Of a stretch of DNA of 39,534 nucleotides, positions 32,167 through 39,534 are shown in pieces. The notes beneath the pieces are model-generated. The model worked only from the letters and a program-made list of their open reading frames with translations. It did no database searches and was not told the origin of the DNA. Origin of the DNA: CAZGLR01 sp964526635 (lineage in GTDB: Bacteria; Zixibacteria; MSB-5A5; GN15; JAAZOE01). How positions within the stretch are numbered: the first letter of the stretch is position 1; each line of letters opens with the position of its first letter. The stretch lies in the NCBI GenBank assembly GCA_964526635.1, contig CAZGLR010000015.1, forward strand, positions 1 through 39,534, given 5' to 3'. Position numbers and translations under genes: made by a program.

Positions 32167-35100
32167 TTAACGGAGCAATATGTCTATTTTATCGACTTTT
32201 CTTTCTCGTATATTAATGGCCAGTTCTCCGCTGATGTTTTCGGCAGCGACGACCTGGACACTGCCGGTGTTATCAACAATCTGCCATTCGACGGGCCGGG
32301 CAGCATCACCGCCATAAGTGTTACGCCGATCGGCGTTGTGATAGGTAACCAGAATATCTCCCAAAAACATGAAACTGAATGACCCGCGGGGCAATTCAAC
32401 CTCTCGTTTCTGGCCGTTTTTCGAGATGTAAACAGATTGAGGTTCTTGAGTAAAAAGCCACCCGGGTAGCGCCGGCTGCAAAGAAAGCTGTAATTCTCCA
32501 TTGGAATTGACTCGAAATGGTCTGGGGCCGAGCGCCATTAATGATAAAATATGTATAAATTCCGCCGTTGCTCCGGTAAGCCGCGCCACGAATCCATTGC
32601 CATGAAGTGACCGGTCCGAATGGGCACTACTGACCAGAAACGATGAATTCTCCAAGATGCTCCTGCCATACATCGCAGGCTGTAGAAACGGCACACATAC
32701 ATTTTTAAAATCATGATAGAATTCTTCATAGAGTCCATTTCGGATAAGCTCAAGCAGGTATTTATACTCCATATGCAGCCAGATCGATTCGTTTTCAAGC
32801 CAGCCCGGCGAAAAAACCCGGGCACGACCGATACTCAAGGGCTCGCTTTCGAGCGACGCATTTACCTTATACATCTTCAGAGTTTTGTCAAACAAGTCAC
32901 TCTGTCTGATTTTGGAGGCAAACTCACGGGCTGTATCATCCCCGGGGACGGACCTCAGATAATGCACCGGCCCTTCCAAAAAGAGGGGCAATGGCACCTG
33001 TCTGAACGCTGTCGGCCGTATACAGATCAGGCCATCCGCATTAGTTTTCACTCGCGTCTGCCCGCCGGTGCTTTCGATCTGTATTTCACTATATTCAGAT
33101 ATGTCATATCGGAAATAGGTGTAAATCGTTCCACTCTTGTCATCCCGCCCTTTATCGATCGCTTCATTCACTTTGTCCAATGCCGCCTTGAAAAATTTCT
33201 GTATTTTATCAAACTCCAGTGCAGCCTCTTTCCCGCTTAGCCCCAGGCGGGTTTTCGCACGGTAGTTTTCTTTTGCCGTCGACGCGGCATCCCAGAATTC
33301 CAATGGCGACATACGCTGGTTCAAGATGATGTGTAACGCCATCATGAATTCATGCAATTCCTCGAAGACAACCGCGTTGCTGTCCGGGGGACCATACTCA
33401 TTAATAGTATCGAGCAGGAACAAAATATGTCGTCTGATTTCAAGCGTTTCACAAATGCTCGACCCGAACAAACCGGGCAATCCGTTGAGCGCATCATACC
33501 AACCGGGTTTGCCGGCCTCCATCTCAACACCCACACCCTCCGGGTCGAGCGATGCCAGTTTATTCACTAATATGCTGAGTATTTTGACAAAAAGTGTCGT
33601 GTAATAGATATCGCCTGTGCCCTTATCGATGCGAACCTGATTATGATTCTCTCCTCGCTGTTCAATCAGGTGTGCTTTTTCATCGTCGTAAATAACCGCC
33701 CCGAACTGCCGCGGGGTATTGTTCCAGAGAACGTATTTCTCGTCTCGGGGCTGCACCACGTGCGGATTATCGTAAAATGAAAATATCCGTTTGGAAAACA
33801 ACAAATGCTTAAATCTATCCGGAAACACTGACAAATAGTTTTCCAGCAGATCCAGATTATATGTCCAGTGATCAATCCAATAGCTTTCGCCATAATCGAT
33901 ATCAGGTATCTCACGGCACTGATCGAGAACATCTGCAATGAAAATGTCCGAATCTACTTCCGGTTTGATTTCTTTTTCCTGGAGCAGGGCCAGAAGCTCC
34001 CCGGGGGTAAACTTATTACCAATCACCCTCTCTACATGGGGCAAATCATCGTCCTTGATGTACTTGCTTACTATGGCGTTCAGCTTTTCCATATTATCTG
34101 CGGCAAAATAGATTTCTTTCAGGACAAGAGGATTAAAGCCATCGAGCTGAATCAGATTGTAAAAATACTCCACATTTGCTGTGTCCAGATCAGGATTAAA
34201 TATAAGGTCGGAACGGCGATTCTGATTGATGTCGCGGAAATTGCCATTCCCCTGAGAGTATGGCGTCGGCATCAGGCGGAAATCATTGTAGTCTCTTTCC
34301 ATGTCGCCATGTTTGCGCGAATACAGATACAATGTCGCAGTGCTCTGACCGGCGCCGAGGGTGAGTGGCAGTCCCCCGCGCAGCGTATTATCGAGGAAAT
34401 TCTGCCTGACATAATAATTCAACGACTGCTCCGCGCTGCAGATAAGATTGTTCTGGGTAATCGTATCGATAATCCCGGTGTTCACCTGCGCCCGTGATTC
34501 CACGTAGGCAGTGTTCGTAATTCGGGGAATCATGTTATTTAATCTCTTCTGAGAGGAAACATGACCGATGATTGAATAATAGGTGTATACCTCCCCGGGC
34601 GCAATCGCGGCCTTAAAAAGTCCCATAGCACACGGAAACTTAGTTTCGAATATCTGATCGGCAGTTAACCGGTCAGATGGCGTCGCCATGAAGTTTTCCG
34701 GGAAACTGAAATCATTACATGAACCAAACACTCTGCCCGGATCTACCACCGGCGCGACGAGTCGCATTTCGGAGCCATCTCGTTCGAATCCGACATAGAA
34801 ATTCCCGCCGGATATTATCTTTACGTCAGGTCGATCAGCGGGCTCTACCTTTACCTTAAAGAAGGGGGCTTTGGTCTCGCAGTTGGTAACTTCGACGAAA
34901 GCCTCAATCGTGCGTCTCATATTCTTCAGGCAATAATTATCGACGCCATAGGGCACAATCACCGGCAGACCATCGAGCCCCTCCACTACGGCCCGGTCAG
35001 CACCTGTATTTTTTATCTGCAGTACGCGGATCATACCCGCGAAGCTGTCCCGGGGTATGGTATAATAGATAACCCTGAACTCGAGATTGAGCGAATGATT

Positions 35101-35511
35101 CACTTCTTCAAGGATCAACTGCGATGGCGCAATTATCATGCGTTGTTGCCGTTCCAGATGGCGATCCCGGTAATGGGCTTGGAACGGTTCGTAATAGTCG
35201 ATTGCAAAATCGCCGGACAACTTGAAAAACGATCTGAATCCCTGACTGGTTACCAACTGGTAAGCCCAGTTGGCCGGAAGGAACTCCATGATTGGATGGT
35301 CCTTGTCCTGAATTCCCATACCACTTATACATTGTCCGCGATTCACATAAAACACCCACATCGGTATGCCATCGGCTCCCGCGATACCCGGGAAAAAACT
35401 CGAGAATGGTTTGGCGGAGTTATAGTCGGTGATGATAAACTCGCCATGGTCGTTCAAGTGATAGTGCGGTTTCGAAATATTCGTGTGTTGCAAAACTCTG
35501 TCCTTCTTCAC
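32167..35511 (-). CDS. GH94-like giant phosphorylase, probable beta-1,3-oligoglucan phosphorylase (GH149/GH161 type)
   Basis: Phosphorolysis of beta-glucan oligomers to glucose-1-phosphate, saving one ATP per glucose. The 1114-aa protein has no signal peptide. It opens with an N-terminal beta-sandwich (GDFAIDYYEPFQAHYRDRHL), then the (alpha/alpha)6 catalytic domain. The putative general acid is D673 in KPGWYDALNGLPG, equivalent to the Asp of GH94 DWND. YGESYWIDHWTYNLDLLENY and HLEYKYLLEL-like C-terminal segments are also phosphorylase-like. GH94 enzymes are ~800 aa; about 1100 aa fits GH149 and GH161, both active on beta-1,3-oligoglucans. I cannot tell the two apart without alignment. The start is GTG with a poor ribosome site. 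Confidence 0.8.
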   Translation of the reverse strand: MKKDRVLQHTNISKPHYHLNDHGEFIITDYNSAKPFSSFFPGIAGADGIPMWVFYVNRGQCISGMGIQDKDHPIMEFLPANWAYQLVTSQGFRSFFKLSGDFAIDYYEPFQAHYRDRHLERQQRMIIAPSQLILEEVNHSLNLEFRVIYYTIPRDSFAGMIRVLQIKNTGADRAVVEGLDGLPVIVPYGVDNYCLKNMRRTIEAFVEVTNCETKAPFFKVKVEPADRPDVKIISGGNFYVGFERDGSEMRLVAPVVDPGRVFGSCNDFSFPENFMATPSDRLTADQIFETKFPCAMGLFKAAIAPGEVYTYYSIIGHVSSQKRLNNMIPRITNTAYVESRAQVNTGIIDTITQNNLICSAEQSLNYYVRQNFLDNTLRGGLPLTLGAGQSTATLYLYSRKHGDMERDYNDFRLMPTPYSQGNGNFRDINQNRRSDLIFNPDLDTANVEYFYNLIQLDGFNPLVLKEIYFAADNMEKLNAIVSKYIKDDDLPHVERVIGNKFTPGELLALLQEKEIKPEVDSDIFIADVLDQCREIPDIDYGESYWIDHWTYNLDLLENYLSVFPDRFKHLLFSKRIFSFYDNPHVVQPRDEKYVLWNNTPRQFGAVIYDDEKAHLIEQRGENHNQVRIDKGTGDIYYTTLFVKILSILVNKLASLDPEGVGVEMEAGKPGWYDALNGLPGLFGSSICETLEIRRHILFLLDTINEYGPPDSNAVVFEELHEFMMALHIILNQRMSPLEFWDAASTAKENYRAKTRLGLSGKEAALEFDKIQKFFKAALDKVNEAIDKGRDDKSGTIYTYFRYDISEYSEIQIESTGGQTRVKTNADGLICIRPTAFRQVPLPLFLEGPVHYLRSVPGDDTAREFASKIRQSDLFDKTLKMYKVNASLESEPLSIGRARVFSPGWLENESIWLHMEYKYLLELIRNGLYEEFYHDFKNVCVPFLQPAMYGRSILENSSFLVSSAHSDRSLHGNGFVARLTGATAEFIHILSLMALGPRPFRVNSNGELQLSLQPALPGWLFTQEPQSVYISKNGQKREVELPRGSFSFMFLGDILVTYHNADRRNTYGGDAARPVEWQIVDNTGSVQVVAAENISGELAINIRERKVDKIDILLR

Positions 35512-35533
35512 GTTATTGCCGGCTTAAGGCGTG

Positions 35534-35562
35534 AATATAGGAGAATTTTCCGGACTCCACAA
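35534..35562 (-). promoter_or_regulatory. Promoter of the phosphorylase gene
   Basis: TTGTGG (35562-35557), 17-base spacer, TATATT (35539-35534) on the minus strand. Transcription would start about 15 bases before the GTG, giving a very short leader. No operator palindrome is present. Confidence 0.5.
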
Positions 35563-35756
35563 ATACTTCTTAAACGGTATTGTTGAAAACACGGCGGATG
35601 CACAATGATCCAGCCATTCTTGTTAGGTTGAAGGAGCAAAAAGTAGCTTGTGGCGGGATCGCCGTCGCTTCCCTCCGGCCCGCCCGGTTCGTCTGGGTAC
35701 GGATTCCACTCTGCCAGATAAGTGAGTCATATCCCCCAAAGGGACCTGCCTTACTG

Positions 35757-36596
35757 TCATAGCCGATAATTGATCACATCCAAAAGCTCAACTGCGATTT
35801 CTTCGATTGCCCGGCGGGTGACATCGGCTGTTGTCCAACCGTTCTCCTCAAAAAATTGACGGCTAAACCGATACTCCTCGGCGACTTTTCGGATATCATA
35901 ATAGCTGCTAAGATATGAATTATGCCCCGCCCGGGTCAAAAGCGTACTGCGGCTCTCGCGAATAGTCGCCAGCGTATCCGGCTGCATCAAGAGGCCAACA
36001 ATACGGTCCTTTGATACCGACTCCAGCCTTTTAACGACCTGCTGGGCCATAAACTCATCGTTGACAATCGGAATATTGGCTACCCTGAGACCATGATTGC
36101 AGGCCAGGTACATACTGATCGGTGTTTTGCACGTCCGCGAGATTCCCAGCAGGACCAGATCAGCTTCATTGATGCGATTGCCGAGACCATCATCATGGCT
36201 TACGGCATAGCCGATGGCATCGGTCTTTTCATAATAGCGGTCGTTGACCATCTGCAAGCGGCCCGGGACATAGTCGGGATGCACCCCCAAAAACCGGGTC
36301 GTGACATCGATCATCGGACGCAGCACATTCAAATGCATAATCTTCCGTCGCACCAGGGCTTTGGTTAAATAATCGGCCAATTCCTCAGATACAATCGAAA
36401 ACAGCACCAGGTAATCATCGAATATCTCATCGAGGGTTTTATCAATCGTCTCTTTCGTGCGCACCTGCTGATACACCCTGGCGAGATCAAAATTAATATC
36501 CTCACCATAGAAATGGCTGAAGACAGCATCCATCAGCCGCTGTGCGGTCTGCCCGGTGCCATCGGAGATAATAATCACATGTTTGGTTTCAGGCAT
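35757..36596 (-). CDS. Pyruvate dikinase regulatory protein (DUF299 / PSRP family)
   Basis: Bifunctional kinase/pyrophosphorylase that switches phosphoenolpyruvate synthase or pyruvate phosphate dikinase off and on by ADP-dependent phosphorylation and Pi-dependent dephosphorylation. The 279-aa protein matches the family along its length. It starts HVIIISDGTGQTAQRLM and has the nucleotide-binding loop GISRTCKTPISMYLA at about 152-166. Which dikinase it controls cannot be told here. It is 53 bases downstream of mltF on the same strand and seems unrelated to the glucan genes, though both touch central carbon flow. Confidence 0.93.
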   Translation of the reverse strand: MPETKHVIIISDGTGQTAQRLMDAVFSHFYGEDINFDLARVYQQVRTKETIDKTLDEIFDDYLVLFSIVSEELADYLTKALVRRKIMHLNVLRPMIDVTTRFLGVHPDYVPGRLQMVNDRYYEKTDAIGYAVSHDDGLGNRINEADLVLLGISRTCKTPISMYLACNHGLRVANIPIVNDEFMAQQVVKRLESVSKDRIVGLLMQPDTLATIRESRSTLLTRAGHNSYLSSYYDIRKVAEEYRFSRQFFEENGWTTADVTRRAIEEIAVELLDVINYRL

Positions 36597-36649
36597 CTAT
36601 ACTCCCTGTTGCTGCCTTTCTGATCATGACGAATACTGCGTCATTCCGA

Positions 36650-38119
36650 TTATTCTCCGGCCTCTATAAACCGCGCATAATGCTCATAGCGATCCATAAT
36701 GTCGCGCACGTAATCATAGGGCTCATCGCCCCGGCAATAGCCATACTTCACGACTTCGTCATTAAAATAATCCGGATCAGCTTTGAGAAGAATATATTCC
36801 TCGACATTATCCTCCCAGACATCCGGATCGGCGCCATATTTTTCCGCCAGTCGGCGCGCGTCGGCAATATGATTCTCCCCCGCATTATACGATGCCAGCA
36901 CAAACATCTGCCGTGGCAGGGTATCGTCGATGTCAGCATAAATATGCTGCAGGTATTGGATATATGCAGTTCCCGCCTGAAGGCTCTTTTCGGGATCATC
37001 GAGATCGGTCACACCGAATTTGGCGGCGGTCGATGGCATCATCTGCATCAACCCCCTGGCGCTGGCCCATGATTGCGCCAAGGGATCAAATTGCGATTCC
37101 TGGTAGATCATCGCTGCCAGAAAGCGCCAGTCCCACCTGATTGAGTCGGCATATTGTTTGATCAATTCATCATAAGGCGAGATGCGGTTACCGGTCCGCG
37201 AGAAGAATTCACTTCTAACCCGGCTTCGAAATGCCTTGCGATTTTCAAAGTATTTATTATAAATTACATAATAATCAGCGCCATCTTTCATCTCGTCGAT
37301 CCAGGCGTTGACTGTATTGAGTAGCAGCGGCGAGGATTTCCGTACCGCCCAGGCAATATTCTGCGGAAAACTTAGCTTCGTCTGAATATCAATATTGGTG
37401 TAATACGTACGATTAATTGATGCAATATGGTAATCAGAAACCGTATACTCGTACTCGCCCTCGGCCACCGAACGGATCAACTCCTCGGTCTCATGCTCAC
37501 CGGAGACCGCGACGATCTCGATATCCGCCCCGATTTCTTCCTCGATATTCTGGAGCCGGTCATAGTATGATGAATTACGGCGCACATGAACAGTCTTCCC
37601 CGCCAGCTCCAGCGGACTGCGAATGAGTTGATCATCGATATCGTGCAGCTTCATGTCCCGCCAATATTCTGGTTTGCGCTGCACCAGGACCTGATAGGTC
37701 GTGCTATGGGCCTGTGTAAATGCGAGCCGCTCTTTGCGCTCCTGGGTGATAGTGAGGCCGTGGGCAATAATGTCGCCATCGCCGCGATGCAGCATCGCCT
37801 CCATACTGTCGAGATTGCGGGCGATGACAATTTCAAGTTCAAGTTCAAGATGATCCGCCAGACGGCTCAGCAGCTCGTATTCATATCCCATCGGTTGACC
37901 GCGATAGATAAAATAGCTGGTTGAGCTGTAGGTGGTAATGGCCCGCAGGGTGCCATCATCGGCGATTTGCGGCCAGTCGCGATCGATCGTATCGATACGG
38001 CCGCGCCCGGCGCTCCCCTCGCCGCCGGAGCATGAAAGCAAAGTGAGTGATAGCAATACAACAATCACTGCACCGACCCGTGTTGGTCTCATCAGTATTT
38101 TTTTCATAGGCATAGTCAT
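36650..38119 (-). CDS. mltF: Membrane-bound lytic murein transglycosylase MltF
   Basis: Cuts peptidoglycan glycan strands with formation of 1,6-anhydro ends. The protein has a lipoprotein signal with LLSC, a solute-binding-protein-3-like domain (about 55-285, with YFIYRGQPMGYEYELLSRLA) and a C-terminal SLT domain. The catalytic Glu is in AMIYQESQFDP, with the ARGLMQMMPSTAAKFG motif nearby. This two-domain order defines MltF. The start is uncertain: ATGs at 38119, 38113 and 38107 follow each other and none has a good ribosome site. A degenerate copy of the TTTGTGG repeat covers this 5' end. Confidence 0.92.
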   Translation of the reverse strand: MTMPMKKILMRPTRVGAVIVVLLSLTLLSCSGGEGSAGRGRIDTIDRDWPQIADDGTLRAITTYSSTSYFIYRGQPMGYEYELLSRLADHLELELEIVIARNLDSMEAMLHRGDGDIIAHGLTITQERKERLAFTQAHSTTYQVLVQRKPEYWRDMKLHDIDDQLIRSPLELAGKTVHVRRNSSYYDRLQNIEEEIGADIEIVAVSGEHETEELIRSVAEGEYEYTVSDYHIASINRTYYTNIDIQTKLSFPQNIAWAVRKSSPLLLNTVNAWIDEMKDGADYYVIYNKYFENRKAFRSRVRSEFFSRTGNRISPYDELIKQYADSIRWDWRFLAAMIYQESQFDPLAQSWASARGLMQMMPSTAAKFGVTDLDDPEKSLQAGTAYIQYLQHIYADIDDTLPRQMFVLASYNAGENHIADARRLAEKYGADPDVWEDNVEEYILLKADPDYFNDEVVKYGYCRGDEPYDYVRDIMDRYEHYARFIEAGE

Positions 38120-38159
38120 TTGTGGCCGGCCGACGTTTCCCTCTGCCGACAAATTTGTG

Positions 38160-38185
38160 GCCGGCGGACGTCCTCGTCCGCCGGC
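38160..38185. repeat. TTTGTGG palindrome, copy 1
   Basis: Arms GCCGGCGGACG and CGTCCGCCGGC (11 bp, perfect) around TCCT, preceded by TTTGTG (38154-38159). A decayed relative starts at about 38119. The rest of the interval up to 38449 shows no gene. Confidence 0.75.
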
Positions 38186-38449
38186 AATACCGAATTCACG
38201 CAGGCGTGCGCACGTGGATATACGCCAACCACGCGATGGATATTTATATGCTTAAAAGGTAGCCGTTTGAACTACGGCTGTCAAGACATTGCACCGGCAC
38301 TCACTCCGGGCGCCTGCACCCTGCCGTGGGGAAATATTCTATGCAATGCAATGACAGAACCATTCAGCATCCCCACCAATTTAACTCACTCTTGATGTCA
38401 TAGCTTACGTATGTACCTGTGTGATGCGTACACACGGCACTATAATAAT

Positions 38450-38495
38450 AATCGCGATCATTTCATCTGAGATATAGTCTCATTAATCTTGCGCC
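38450..38495 (+). repeat. 46-bp direct repeat, copy 1
   Basis: Begins AATCGCGATCATTTCATCTG and ends CTCATTAATCTTGCGCC; contains TGAGA-N5-TCTCA. It matches copy 2 (39122-39167) at 44 of 46 positions. It lies 33 bases before the dodecin ATG. Confidence 0.9.
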
Positions 38496-38528
38496 ATCAA
38501 CCGCAGGACGGTTGGAAAGGAGTCCATT

Positions 38529-38744
38529 ATGGCCGACAGTGTCTACAAAGTCATCGAACTGATTGGAACCAGCACCGAATCATGGGAAAAGGCGGCCGAG
38601 GCGGCTGTCAGGCGAGCGAGCGAGAGCCTTCGCGAACTGCGCATCGCCGAGATCGTCGAACTCGATATGCAGATCAAAGACGGCAAGGCCGAGGCATATC
38701 GCGCCAAAGTTAAAATATCGTTCAAATACGAAGGTGGCAGTTAA
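38529..38744 (+). CDS. Dodecin family flavin-binding protein
   Basis: Small protein (71 aa) that forms a hollow dodecamer storing flavin or related cofactors. The sequence is typical: VYKVIELIGTSTESWEKAAE, with the family Trp at 19, and VELDMQIKDGK with Gln 48 near the flavin site. AAAGGAG lies six bases before the ATG. A TATAAT at 38441-38446 could be its -10 box, with no good -35, which would put the 46-bp repeat in the leader. It stands alone, without neighbours of related function. Confidence 0.93.
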   Translation: MADSVYKVIELIGTSTESWEKAAEAAVRRASESLRELRIAEIVELDMQIKDGKAEAYRAKVKISFKYEGGS

Positions 38745-38778
38745 GGGCGGCTGCTTAATATTTCGGCAAGTATCTATG

Positions 38779-38810
38779 GTTTCAATCCACGCCCCCGCAC
38801 GACCGGTGGC
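38779..38810 (-). repeat. Single sequence resembling a type I-C CRISPR repeat
   Basis: The minus strand ends in GCGGGGGCGTGGATTGAAAC, which from memory equals the 3' part of many 32-nt type I-C repeats. The 5' part (GCCACCGGT) is degenerate and cannot form the usual stem. There is only one copy, with no spacers and no cas genes in the window, so this is not an array. Confidence 0.5.
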
Positions 38811-38834
38811 CCGACAATGCGCAGCATTGTCGGG
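38810..38834. repeat. Hairpin of the CCCGACAAT family
   Basis: CCCGACAATGC and GCATTGTCGGG pair over 11 bp around GCA. It shares its core with the hairpin at 11483-11517. Confidence 0.7.
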
Positions 38835-38973
38835 TTCCTGCTCACGTAATTTGTCCGTCTGAGAAAGCACACTTATAAGATACCTAATTCAAGTCAATCT
38901 CGTCAATCACGATAGGGCCGTTTTGTCGAGCCACCGGGCAAATATCCCTCAATCACGCTCGACTGTTTTTGTG

Positions 38974-38999
38974 GTTGGCGCACGTCCCCGTGCGCCAAC
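38974..38999. repeat. TTTGTGG palindrome, copy 2
   Basis: Arms GTTGGCGCACG and CGTGCGCCAAC (11 bp) around TCCC, preceded by TTTGTG (38968-38973). Base changes against copy 1 are matched on both arms. Confidence 0.75.
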
Positions 39000-39007
39000 A
39001 TCCATTT

Positions 39008-39033
39008 GCTGGCGGACGAGGACGTCCGCCAGC
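39008..39033. repeat. TTTGTGG palindrome, copy 3 (inverted)
   Basis: Arms GCTGGCGGACG and CGTCCGCCAGC (11 bp) around AGGA, followed by CACAAA, so it is the reverse orientation of copies 1 and 2. It faces copy 2 at a distance of eight bases. Confidence 0.75.
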
Positions 39034-39121
39034 CACAAATACAATAGTTATCATTGATTACTAATGATTCTCCGGACCATACCGGCTGCTCATTTGTGTT
39101 TAATATATTCGAACTAATAAA

Positions 39122-39167
39122 AATCGCGATCATTTCATCTGAGATAGAGTCTCATTAATCATGCGCC
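39122..39167 (+). repeat. 46-bp direct repeat, copy 2
   Basis: Second copy of the repeat at 38450-38495, in the same orientation, 672 bases further on. It differs by two bases. No gene follows it. Confidence 0.9.
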
Positions 39168-39265
39168 CAATTATTGTAAGATATTTGTTAGAAATATATG
39201 GGCGCGGAGAGGATCGTGTCAATAACTTATTGCAATTAGAAGGGATAATGAGTTAGAATATTATA

Positions 39266-39285
39266 TGGCGGAGAGGCTGGGATTC
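39266..39285 (-). other. tRNA-Ser-like 3'-end fragment (20 nt)
   Basis: On the minus strand the sequence splits exactly as the end of a tRNA: GAAT (T-loop), CCCAG (T-stem), CCTCTCC (acceptor), G, CCA. The bases before it do not form a T-stem or the rest of a tRNA. Such fragments often mark attachment sites of integrated elements. Confidence 0.4.
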
Positions 39286-39437
39286 TCCGACGGCAATTCC
39301 CGCATGCCTTTGCCGCACATATAATTCCACGATATCGCCAATTGGCTCTTTTGATTAGGGATTTACATTAGTTATGTGGTGTGACCCTGAAATATGGCAT
39401 TATTGACATTGTCTGGTCACAGGATGGTCACAAAAGA

Positions 39438-39462
39438 AAAGGCCGGTTTTTGACCGGCCTTT
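39438..39462 (-). terminator. Terminator-like hairpin
   Basis: AAAGGCCGGT and ACCGGCCTTT pair over 10 bp around a 5-base loop. The T-rich tail (CCTTTTCTTTTG) is on the minus strand, so it would end a gene entering from beyond the right edge. Confidence 0.65.
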
Positions 39463-39534
39463 CCTGCAATTTGCCAGGTTGTTGTGTCACCTCTTTGCAG
39501 AGTTGGATTCAGGGGTTTTGGGATTGACCACAAC

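Larger units (their letters stand above)
38745..39534. other. Non-coding repeat-rich stretch to the right edge
   Basis: Nearly 800 bases with no credible gene. It holds the lone CRISPR-like repeat, three hairpins, the second 46-bp repeat, a tRNA 3'-end match and a terminator-like hairpin, listed separately. A GCGCCCA / TGGGCGC pair with a ~27-base loop lies next to the second 46-bp repeat (39163-39203). Confidence 0.7.

Noticed and set aside
35512..35756. A small gene between the phosphorylase and the dikinase regulator
   Set aside because: The only frame (60 codons on the plus strand) lacks a ribosome site and any known motif; the interval holds the phosphorylase promoter.
38779..38810. A CRISPR array
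   Set aside because: Only one repeat-like unit is present; no second copy at array spacing and no cas genes.
39266..39360. A complete tRNA gene on the minus strand
   Set aside because: Only the last 20 nt fit; the upstream bases cannot form the T-stem, anticodon arm or acceptor partner.
39487..39534. C-terminal end of a minus-strand gene (15 codons then TGA) just before the 39438 hairpin
   Set aside because: Plausible from position, but 15 codons show no recognisable family and the frame choice is not supported otherwise.

Overview
The window reads as part of a metagenome-assembled genome of a Gram-negative, flagellated, polysaccharide-degrading bacterium. A 10-N scaffold gap lies at 29466-29475. 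Outer-membrane lipoprotein signals, a predicted outer-membrane beta-barrel and paired dockerin-type repeats of the form GDAN.D..VNVGD.V.LINYVF.GG suggest the FCB group, possibly Zixibacteria. That placement is inference from sequence style; no phylogenetic marker gene is present.

Region 1 (1-10957, all minus strand) is a flagellar operon. In transcription order it holds a motE-like gene, fliK, flgD, a small flagellar-operon protein, flgE, flbD, fliL, fliM, fliN, fliO, fliP, fliQ, fliR and the start of flhB, which runs off the left edge. A textbook sigma-54 promoter (-24/-12) precedes the first gene. A second sigma-54-like site lies in the only large gap of the operon, before fliR, and moves the likely fliR start.

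Region 2 (about 10958-12404) is a repeat-rich boundary with several different palindromes. It also holds a decayed dockerin/GH16-like gene with a frameshift, a stop codon and a hairpin at its broken end.

Region 3 (12526-35562) is a beta-1,3-glucan (laminarin-type) utilisation locus. A rightward transcript encodes a TIM-barrel glycosidase fused to a predicted outer-membrane beta-barrel, then a GH3 beta-glucosidase. A leftward transcript encodes a lipoprotein and a secreted protein made only of binding-type modules, a GH16 enzyme on the same module chassis, a ROK repressor, a GH16 lipoprotein and a GPH-family sugar symporter. Upstream of these on the minus strand are a GH17 lipoprotein and a GH94-like giant phosphorylase resembling GH149/GH161 beta-1,3-oligoglucan phosphorylases, each with its own promoter. 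Both main promoters share one architecture: TTGACA-N17-TACTTT with a near-identical 25-bp palindrome starting inside the -10 box. That palindrome is the best candidate operator for the locus ROK protein. Proposed flow: GH16 and the barrel-fused enzyme cut glucan at the surface, module proteins hold it, GH17 trims it in the periplasm or at a membrane surface, GPH imports oligomers, and GH3 plus the phosphorylase finish them in the cytoplasm, saving energy as glucose-1-phosphate. No SusC/SusD pair, TonB receptor or cohesin is present in the window.

Region 4 (35757-38119) holds a pyruvate dikinase regulatory protein and the lytic transglycosylase MltF. Region 5 (38120-39534) is mostly non-coding. 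It contains a dodecin gene between two 46-bp direct repeats, three palindromes with compensating base changes, a lone sequence resembling a type I-C CRISPR repeat, a 20-nt match to a tRNA-Ser 3' end, and a terminator-like hairpin.
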